A stretch of DNA of 64,000 nt, from NCBI RefSeq assembly GCF_000003815.2, contig NC_049995.1:10218595-10282594 (forward strand), read 5' to 3'. The notes beneath the pieces were generated by a model. It made no database searches, was not told the origin of the DNA, and was given only the letters and a program-made list of their open reading frames with translations. The stretch's first letter is position 1. The number at the start of each line of letters is the position of its first letter. Position numbers and translations under genes: made by a program. Of the stretch, positions 49,125 to 57,700 are shown piece after piece. This stretch comes from Branchiostoma floridae. Taxonomy: Eukaryota > Chordata > Leptocardii > Amphioxiformes > Branchiostomatidae.

Positions 49125-49333
49125 ACTGTAAATGTATTTAAGTTCGTGGGGATTTAATTTCGCGGTAGCGGGAAAAGGACTTTTCGCGGTGGATTTAAGT
49201 TCGCGGTAACACCATAGACTGCCATCTAATATCATAATAGAAAAATGTTCGCGGTGGTTTTAAATTCGCGGTGAAGTGGTCACCGCGAAAAATGCAAACA
49301 TTAATCCACCGCGAACATTTCTGCATTTACAGT
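49125..49333. mobile_element. Palindromic MITE, ACTGTAAATGC family, copy C
   Basis: It starts ACTGTAAATGTATTTAAG and ends TTTCTGCATTTACAGT, with long GCGGT-rich inverted arms. It lies just downstream of the VPS13B polyadenylation site. Confidence 0.85.
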
Positions 49334-49421
49334 AGTTTATATGAGACCATCTCTTATCAAAACGCAATGTTGCTTCACTCAAATTGTTGCTAGCAATGTA
49401 GTAAAAAAAGCTACATTGTCT

Positions 49422-49804
49422 ACAGGTTGGGATGGGCACAGGCAAGAAACAGTTTTTTCTTCTTCTTGGACAGATCCAACATAAAAACAGACCTGAAGAA
49501 AACCTGAGTAGACCGGATTTTGGAGCGATTACAAAACGAGCACATTATATCAACAGGTGTCAACACGAGAGTTTATAGTAAAAAAAAACGAAGGCACTTT
49601 TACAAACTTACATACTGAAGCAGTCAGCATTGTTATATGTCGGTTACTTCACCAAGCAGGTTCCCTTGCAGCGAAATTGACCATTGTTTTAAGTATCACC
49701 CATTCAGTTTTCACAGACAATCAGGTCCGGACCTGGGCCTGATCCTTTGGACCTGAACCGGAGTTGTTCCTGAATTTTCTGTACCAATACCCACCACTAC
49801 CTGC
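49422..49804. mobile_element. GGTACC-family repeat, copy 1
   Basis: The left end GGTTGGGATGGGCACAGGC and the reverse complement of the right end GCAGGTAGTGGTGGGTATTG are weak TIRs. GGTCCGGACCTGGGCC and GAATTTTCTGTACCAATACC relate it to 56091-56497 and 19855-19927. Confidence 0.5.
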
Positions 49805-50930
49805 AAGTATACTAGCAACTACTAGCAATCATCCGAACCTTTTTATATCAAGTCGATTGGTAATGTAGATCTGAATGAACCATTTGCATTATCATATAGC
49901 CAGACGACGTCGACCAATCAGAATTCCTCATTTCAAATCGGTCATGTCGCTGTGCATAATAGAAGTGTCACGTTGCGTGATTTTATTTGATGGTTATGGC
50001 AAATGACCAGGCCTTATGACACCACATACACCTCGAGATTAACCATTAACACTAACCCTTAATTATTGTCGAATAGAATTAAAAAGAGATCAACAAAACG
50101 TGGAATGACTTTAACCTCCCAAAATTTCAGCCAAGAAGGCTGTTCCCTTAGTGCTATATCATAATTCAGCGTTATGTAATCCACACACATTGCATTATTA
50201 TAGAGTTGGATTCACGAATAGACAAACTACTGTGGCGTTACCTTACTCTTCTTGTTTTAATGAATAGAATTGAAATTTCTATGCGGTTTCCCTTCAGAAT
50301 GAGGCAATTTAAAGAACATGTAAGCTCCATCAATTATGCTGCCTTGGAACAATACTAAGTACTATTTACCTACATTTATATCACAATTATGACCTAATAT
50401 CTCATTGCTTCGTTTGCAAAATATCTTAAATATTGACATTTTTAGCTTTAAATGGTCATATTTTCCAAAGAAATGTCAAATAAGCCTAAACTCATCAAAC
50501 CCCCTTGCGAGCCTTTCACCATTTCCCCATTCCCAAAAACACCGAAATTTGGCAATTTCACGGTCGTTCTGTTGTATTTATATTTCTAGGGGCGGCCGAG
50601 AGCGGTACTGCAGATAAGGCTCTCATAGGGTCGATAGACCCTATTTATGAAAATGCGAAAATAAACAAAACATTGGGCTTAAAGCCAGTGACTGCTTCTC
50701 TAGAATAATCTAGACACCATAATATACATTTTGAATAATCCTTAAAACGATTCAAAACGCGAGTTGATATGGAAAGGTCTGAACTCTTGTGCCGTGCGAG
50801 GACTCAATATAACATCATGGCCATCCATAGAAGCGCCACCTATATTCAAGTATTCATGACATTTTGTGTCAAATCTATATATAAGGACGTCATCTTCTTA
50901 CTTTTGGCAATGTTGCGCTTTTCTTTTACT

Positions 50931-53655
50931 CATCATCATTGGCCTCCGTCCGTCTAAAGAGACGATGGGTTTTGATCATGGTCGACATCTTCTTTGGTGG
51001 CTGAACAAGCCGATCCTGGAATGACAGTCTCTGCCGCATCCTGCACATATGAAGGTGTTTGTGATGGTAGAGGCTGTCTTCTGACGACGCTGGTCTCTGA
51101 GTTGGGATCTGGTAGCGTCAGCTTCCTTCACCCCTGCTTTTACAGTCTGTCTCCATGCTGATCGGTCAGTTGCTACTTCTTCCCAAGAGTCTATGTCAAT
51201 GTTGGCCGACTTAAGATCCCTCTTGCACACATCTCTGTATCTCAGGTGTGGGCGACCAGTTGGACGTGAACCGCACTCAAGCTGGCCATACAGAAGATCC
51301 TTCGGAATACGCCCTTTCCCCATACGGCGAACATGTCCCAGCCATCTCAGGCGGCGTTCACTGATCATTGCAAATAAAGTCCTGGAGTTGGACCTCTCAA
51401 GAACATCAGTGTTTGTGACCTTGTCCTGCCATTTGATTCCCAGAATCCGGCGAAGGCACCGCATGTGAAATGCATTGAGCTTTGCTTCTTGTTTGGTATA
51501 TGTCGTCCATGTTTCACTGCCATAGAGGAGGGTGCTTAGCACACAGGCCTGGTACACCTTCAGCTTGGTGTTTGTTGTCAGGTTTTTGTTTTCCCAAACT
51601 GTTTTGTTGAGTTTGCTCATAACGGAAGCTGCTTTTCCAACCCTTGTGTTTATTTCAGCATCCAGAGACAAGTTTTTGGTGACAGTGGATCCCAGGTACG
51701 TGAACCGATCAGTCACAGCAAGCAAGGAGCCGTTGATCGATATTGCCGGAGGGATTGACTCATCTTGGGCCATCACCTCAGTCTTCTTTATGCTAATTGT
51801 TAAGGCAAACTCTTTGCAGGCATTTGAGAACCTGTTCATCAGACGCTGCAGCTGGAGTCCATCTGGTGTATGACTCGCATGAGCTGCATCATCGGCAAAT
51901 AGCATCTCCCTAAGGAGCACGCGAGTCACCTTTGTTTTGGCGCGTAAGCGGGCCAGGTTGTACAGTTTGCCATCGTGGCGGGTGTGGATGTAGACCCCGT
52001 CATCGGAGGACTGAAAGGCATACATCAGGAGCAGTGAGGAGAAGATCCCGAATAGTGTCGGGGCAAGTACACAGCCCTGTTTAACTCCACTGAGGATCGG
52101 GAAAGGCTTGGAGGTGCTACCCTCAAAACTGGCGGTGCTTTTCATGTTGCTGTGGAAGGACTTGATTATGCTGAGTAGCTTTGGTGGGCAACCTATCTTC
52201 TCAAGCAGCCTGAACAGTCCACTGCGGCTTACAAGGTCGAAAGCCTTTGTGAGGTCGACAAAGGCAAGGAACAGGGGTTTCCGCTGCTCCCGACACTTTT
52301 CCTGGAGCTGTCTCACCGAGAAAACCATGTCAATAGTGGAGCGCCCCGCTCTGAACCCGCATTGTGCCTCTGGGTACACGCGGTCGGCTAGTACCTGTAG
52401 TCTGGCCAGGGCCACACGAGCAAATACCTTCCCCACTATGCTAAGGAGCGAAATCCCACGATAGTTGTTGCAATCGGATCTATCCCCTTTGTTTTTGTAC
52501 AAAGTCACAATATTGGCATCCCGCATACTCTGCGGCACTTCACCCTCATTCCAGCATGAGCAGAGGAGTTCATAGAGGTGTGGGAGAAGTGCTGATTTTC
52601 CTTCCTTAACTACCTCTGGTGGAATTGCATCAATTCCTGGTGCTTTTCCGCAAGAGAGGGTGTCGATTGCCTTCTCTAACTCTGTCGTAGTAGGCATTTG
52701 ATCCAGTTCTTCGAGGACTGACATTGGTGGAATGCTGTTAATGGCCTCCTCAGATACTGTGTTCTCTGTGGAATAGAGCTCGGTATAGTGTTCAACCCAC
52801 CGATCCATCTGTCCCTGACGGTCAGTAATGGCGTCACCAGTTTTTGATTTTAAGGGGGCTGTTTTCTTCCTGGTCGGACCAGTAGCCTGCTTAATGCCTT
52901 CATACATTGCCCTGGCATTACCAGTCAATGATGCATGTTCTATAGAGGAGGAGAGCTGTAGCCAAAAGTCGTTTGCGCATTTTCTTGCTAGTTTTTGGCT
53001 ACTAGCTTTTGCGTTCTTCAGCAAGAGTAAGTTCTGCGGGGTGGGGTCCCTCTTCCATTTAACCAATGCTTCTTTTTGGCCTGGGTTGCTGGCTCCATAA
53101 CCAAAATTGGCTTCATACCAGTCAACATTTCTCTTCTCCTTTCTCCCAAATGCAGTGATAGCAGACTTGTGTATAGCAGCACTGAGGTGTTGCCATTGTG
53201 TTTCAGCTGACACACCATCACTGGCCAGCCTCAGGCCATTGATAAGGGAGTGGAACTTGTTTTTACTCTCAGTATCTTTAGTACGGGCAGTGTTGATCCT
53301 TGGGAGGCTCCTAGGCCTCGCATGGTGCAGCAGTTTTCTTCCTTCCAATGCTATTTTGCTAATAAGAAGGGAATGATCTGTGTCGCAGTCGGCGCTGTGG
53401 AAGCTCCGTGTATTGTGCACCTTTTGGAGGCTTTTCCTTCTGGCAATGACAAGGTCAAGCTGGTGCCATTGATGTGATCTGGGGTGCATCCAGGAGACTT
53501 TATGTTTTTCTTTGTTTTGGAAGTAGGTGTTAGTTATACATAAGTTCTTTGCACAGCATAGTTCCAAGAGTCTCTGACCGTTTTCATTTATTTTGCCGAC
53601 TCCGAAGTGGCCAATGCATGCCGGCCAGACATCGTGTTCAGCACCAACTCTGGCA
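50931..53655 (-). mobile_element. 5'-truncated non-LTR retrotransposon with intact RT frame
   Basis: CTTTTCTTTTACT flanks both sides (50918-50930 and 53656-53668), an exact 13-bp target duplication. On the minus strand the element begins inside the endonuclease domain and runs without a break through RT to a stop. It has only about 45 bp of 3' UTR ending AATGATGATG. A very short 3' UTR with an ATG-type tail points to an RTE- or CR1-like clade rather than L1; the clade is not settled. Confidence 0.93.
50976..53654 (-). CDS. Endonuclease-reverse transcriptase of LINE, N-terminally truncated
   Basis: About 890 codons are open with no start of their own, since the frame enters from the truncated 5' end (SARVGAEHDVWPACIGHFG). 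The end of the AP-type endonuclease is present (LDLVIAR, DTDHSLL, the last containing the catalytic Asp-His). The RT follows: RDANIVTLYKNKGD, NNYRGISLLSI, QCGFRAGRSTIDMVF, AFVDLTKAFD, GVKQGCVLAPTLF and the active-site box MLFADD. The C-terminus has LLYGSETWT, RRLRWLGHVRRM and a CAGCGRDCHSRIG...HQRRC zinc knuckle. RT residues look intact, but the endonuclease is missing its front, so it cannot transpose alone. Confidence 0.92.
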   Translation of the reverse strand, partial: ARVGAEHDVWPACIGHFGVGKINENGQRLLELCCAKNLCITNTYFQNKEKHKVSWMHPRSHQWHQLDLVIARRKSLQKVHNTRSFHSADCDTDHSLLISKIALEGRKLLHHARPRSLPRINTARTKDTESKNKFHSLINGLRLASDGVSAETQWQHLSAAIHKSAITAFGRKEKRNVDWYEANFGYGASNPGQKEALVKWKRDPTPQNLLLLKNAKASSQKLARKCANDFWLQLSSSIEHASLTGNARAMYEGIKQATGPTRKKTAPLKSKTGDAITDRQGQMDRWVEHYTELYSTENTVSEEAINSIPPMSVLEELDQMPTTTELEKAIDTLSCGKAPGIDAIPPEVVKEGKSALLPHLYELLCSCWNEGEVPQSMRDANIVTLYKNKGDRSDCNNYRGISLLSIVGKVFARVALARLQVLADRVYPEAQCGFRAGRSTIDMVFSVRQLQEKCREQRKPLFLAFVDLTKAFDLVSRSGLFRLLEKIGCPPKLLSIIKSFHSNMKSTASFEGSTSKPFPILSGVKQGCVLAPTLFGIFSSLLLMYAFQSSDDGVYIHTRHDGKLYNLARLRAKTKVTRVLLREMLFADDAAHASHTPDGLQLQRLMNRFSNACKEFALTISIKKTEVMAQDESIPPAISINGSLLAVTDRFTYLGSTVTKNLSLDAEINTRVGKAASVMSKLNKTVWENKNLTTNTKLKVYQACVLSTLLYGSETWTTYTKQEAKLNAFHMRCLRRILGIKWQDKVTNTDVLERSNSRTLFAMISERRLRWLGHVRRMGKGRIPKDLLYGQLECGSRPTGRPHLRYRDVCKRDLKSANIDIDSWEEVATDRSAWRQTVKAGVKEADATRSQLRDQRRQKTASTITNTFICAGCGRDCHSRIGLFSHQRRCRP

Positions 53656-53668
53656 CTTTTCTTTTACT

Positions 53669-54639
53669 ATTAATACGCATATATAATAAGAATTTAGACA
53701 CCAAAAAAACAACAATCATTTAAAGGCCAGACCTGATCAATATGCATAGGCTCGTTACTACATTTAGAATTAGGTATCAACTTAAAACATTTCATACGAT
53801 GTCAGATCAGTTCCGATAAAAGCTATATTTGTATTAGCAAGGCCATACTAGTATTTCTACATGTATGCCTCTGTACGTGTACTGTCAATGCCTTTAGTAG
53901 TTGCTAAAGTAATAGATCTCGTATGAGGTATAATAAATTTGATAGACGAAATGCTGGTTGTAGTATTAAAGAGATTTTTAGGCAACAAAGTGACTGTGTA
54001 CGTGTGTACTGTTCTAATAAAAATAGTATAATGATATTTCTAAGCCCCTATGGACTATTTTATATAACCTATAACTAGTATATAACCGACCAAAGAAGTA
54101 CACATTTGCAACCATGATTTGGCAAAACAGAAACTATGGTACTTTATCCATATGATTATGTTTCTGAAATAAGCATAGCTCTATCGACTTCAAAAAGAGA
54201 AGTACGTAGATATTGCTTTCCGAAGGTAACACTTGATCATCAAGGTCTCGTTTTTGCGTTTTCGTCCTGCGCAGTTTCCAACAGACCTGTACCCCTCTCT
54301 ACACTATAAATGAAACTTCACAATTTCAATTCTAGTGAAAAACATCCTTTGTTTATGAATTTCCATCTATTCATTTGAAGATCCTCTGACATTGAAATGA
54401 ATACCATATTTGGTGGTGAACACAAGCGATGCTGGACCAATCACAGCGCCTGTGACATGGCTATTCAAATCTAACATCTAACTCTACCCTTCCACGTAAG
54501 CAAACATTACAGCTATCCCCTCCAGACTAATGCATATCATTAGCATATCATTACCAGAATATCATATTTGTATGACGCACTTACCTACACAGTCGTAGCA
54601 CCCAACACGGACACCTTGGTGGAAGAGTGAGAGAGAGAG
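53669..54639. other. Intergenic sequence and likely promoter of the small gene
   Basis: It is AT-rich. At 53935-54010 there is a stretch resembling the VPS13B polyadenylation region (GAAATGCTG, TAAAGAGATTT, GTGACTGTGT). A CCAAT box (GACCAATCACAGCG) is at about 54436. No TATA box is clear. The transcription start probably lies within about 100 nt of the ATG. Confidence 0.5.
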
Positions 54640-54740
54640 ATGTCCCGACCCTTACGTTCCCTACCCCCCGGGTGGACTACCCGTGTCCTGGGGATAGCCA
54701 TGCTGCTGTTCCTTCCTGCGATCACCGTCCCGGGTGAAAG
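54640..54740 (+). CDS. Small secreted-protein gene exon 1 (signal peptide)
   Basis: It runs from ATG after GAGAGAGAG to donor GAAAG|GTATTT, leaving in phase 2. It encodes the signal peptide. Read-through of the donor meets a stop after 16 codons. Intron 1 is 2.9 kb and contains MITE copy D, a GGTACC-family repeat and a GC-rich inverted repeat. Confidence 0.75.
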
Positions 54741-57700
54741 GTATTTTTTCCGCAGGATATCTTTTGAAAAAAATCACGTCTGATATGTTGTTTTAAATTT
54801 GTGATCGTTTCCGTAGCTGAAAAAGGTGGCACAATGGCGCAAAAATGGTCTAAGCCTACTTTTAACGGCAACCTAAGCAATATTAGCCCGAGTCAGGGTT
54901 GTAGAACTGCAACTATCAGAAGTCAATTTTTGGGCACTTTTCTACGTAATAAGGTAAAGCAACTCTATCCTTACCAACAACATCCAATAAACAAAAGTCT
55001 ACCATTCGGTGGCGCGGTGATTTTTGTGGATTACAATATTCTAGCGCAGTTTGTTTCTGTGACGTTTTTAACCACTTAAAGTATGAAATAATAATGTAAG
55101 TGTGGGATAAAAAATGTGAAAATATAGCACAGTAGATATCAATTCCATACAGATTGCCTCGTCTAGAATATTTCAACTTTTGACTCTCTAATATTGCTAA
55201 GGTTGCCTTTAATTCTACAACACAATACTAAAGAGAAACCGGATAGGTGAATTTTGTCTTGGGTAGCTGTATATAGAACTCTTTAAATGTTTTCGATGTC
55301 CTTTCAGTACCTCAAGGATGCTGTATATCTATTGCCGATATGAGCTATAATAATTTTTATTCAATACTAAGCAGCAAGAGACCAAAAAAATGGGTTTTTA
55401 GAATGTGATTCCATTCATTTGTCGTTGGGATATAAACTGTTTTTAAAAGATTTCTTTGCTGCAGCTATTTCTGAAAGCTCACACCTAAAAAAGAGAAAAA
55501 GAGAAACAAAAAAACAATCATACCTTCTGCTGAATATTCATAATAGCTGTATTACTGATTGCAAACCCCGACTGAAACCACTTCACCAGAAAAAGATTTG
55601 AGTTGTCTGCAAGAGCATATTGTTTTGAGTGGAGGTTGGCTTTTTCTACGTTTCCAAAATGATATACGTGACATTTCCAAAACTGTGTAAGTGACATTTC
55701 CGAAACCGTATTCGTGATATTTCAAAAACTGTGTGCGTAGTCTCATAAACACGAGGGTTCCATATCTGTTATATTAAGGAGCTTTTATCAAGTCATATAT
55801 TTTCTTTTTTTTTACATTTCTCTAAATGCAGAAATGTTTGCGGTGGTTTTATGTTAGGGGTTTTTGCGAGGCTGCTTCACCGCGAACTTAAAACCACCGC
55901 AAACACTCCATTTTCCTGCTACATAAAATGCATTTACAGTATCAGAATATCGCATTCATCGGTGGTAACTTTTAGACTTAGACTTTGTGGACATATGTTG
56001 ATGCTTATTTCAATCAAAGGTTTTTCACACTAACGGCTTGCACATTAGATTAACGACGTTGCAATTGTTTGTGGTAGTTTGACTACAAGTAGCGATGGGT
56101 ACCGGTACAACGTAACGGTACAAAACCGTTTTTCTTCTTGCACCGGTCTGCGATCTGAAAATCAGTGGACGGATCTTAGTAGCAATGAACAGATTATGCC
56201 AGCAGGCGTTCACACGTTTTGGTGCTTATATTACCAGTTAAATGAACTATCAAGAGAGGCGAAGTAGAGTAGGGTTTACACTCATGTCTAAAAAGTTTTT
56301 ACAATCAAACTTAGCGTTGTTTACTTGAAGATAGGATTTTAAACCCACAGTGGGTGTCATATACTTTGTCATATAGATTCCTTTGTAGCAAAAAGGAACA
56401 TTTTTTTCGTCCATCTACAACGAGACCAGTACCAGGCCCTCTGGACCTTATCCGGACCTGTAACTGAATTTTATGTACCGGTACCAAATCCTAACTGCTA
56501 GTAGTTAAATTCTGTAATAGGTCTTTGGTTTGAATGTAAGCAACCTAAGCCTCAGAATTATCCTGAAAATGACCTAAAATACATCTGCATGCTAGTTAGT
56601 TTGTCATGTTGTTTGTTTTTGCATCATCCGGTGGATTTTGAGCTAAATAAGTCTGTTGCCAAGGCAACGACGTAAAGAATAAACATGTTGGATTATCAGC
56701 ACGTGGCAGCTTGTAACACGCATGCGCAGTCTGGTAGGATCCAAAATGGCGGCCAGGGTATTTGAGGGAGTCACAGACAATCATTCCTAGAAAATATTTA
56801 TTCATGTTGCTCTGAAAATGTACGCATCATCAAAATGAGAGCATGTTGTGGTGAAAAGAAAACACGCTTGTTCACCGCCACCTATATTGGTTTATGTTGT
56901 CCTTTATCCGCGGGGAAAACCTATATCTGTATCTGTATCTATATCAGTAGCCGGTATAACCGCCCTTCGGCGTAACACACCAGCTGATTTATATCCGCTG
57001 TTTTATTTCAAAACTTGGTATTTAAGGATAAAACGTTGACGTACAGATGGCTGTTTCAACTAATGCACTACAACTAACTTTTTTTCAATTTTCATAAACT
57101 CAGATTTTCTAAATATCCAGTTATTGAAAACAACGGATATAGGTTACCTAACGGATAAAGGTGAACTGGCTTCATAGCCTTGTTCATAAATGACGAAGGT
57201 TCATTTCATATGTCAGAAATTATAATTGTACATACGCTGTTTCTGAAAACGGCAATAGTCAGAAACTGGCGGGATACAGTCAGAACAGACATACGACCAG
57301 AAAATAGCACGTGATACACCCCAAGCCAAACCCGTACGTAGCACGTCACCGGAACGTACTGCGCCTGCGCAAACCCATATCGGTTTGGGGCTTGGTTTGG
57401 TCAACGTTGCATTAAAATCCCGCTTGTTGCACAGTATATGTTAGAGACATGGTTTCGCGTAAAACGTACACGGAGTTTTACCCTTATATACGCACGTACT
57501 TTCTTAAATGCGGCCCTTTGGTAAACCGGGGGTTTAGCATGACTATACTTTTCGCGCAGGCGCAGTACGTTCCGGTGACGTGCTCCCGTACGTCTGCTAT
57601 AAGGATGCTATGATTGAAATGTTTTGAGATTTCTTGACACACGTATAAAATTATGCAAATGATTTGCAGTACCAACACCACCGCTACTGGCGCTCCGGAC

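Larger units (their letters stand above)
48865..50930. other. Intergenic sequence after VPS13B
   Basis: Apart from the MITE at 49125-49333 and the repeat at 49422-49804 this is AT-rich sequence with only short random frames. I see no gene or RNA. Confidence 0.6.
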
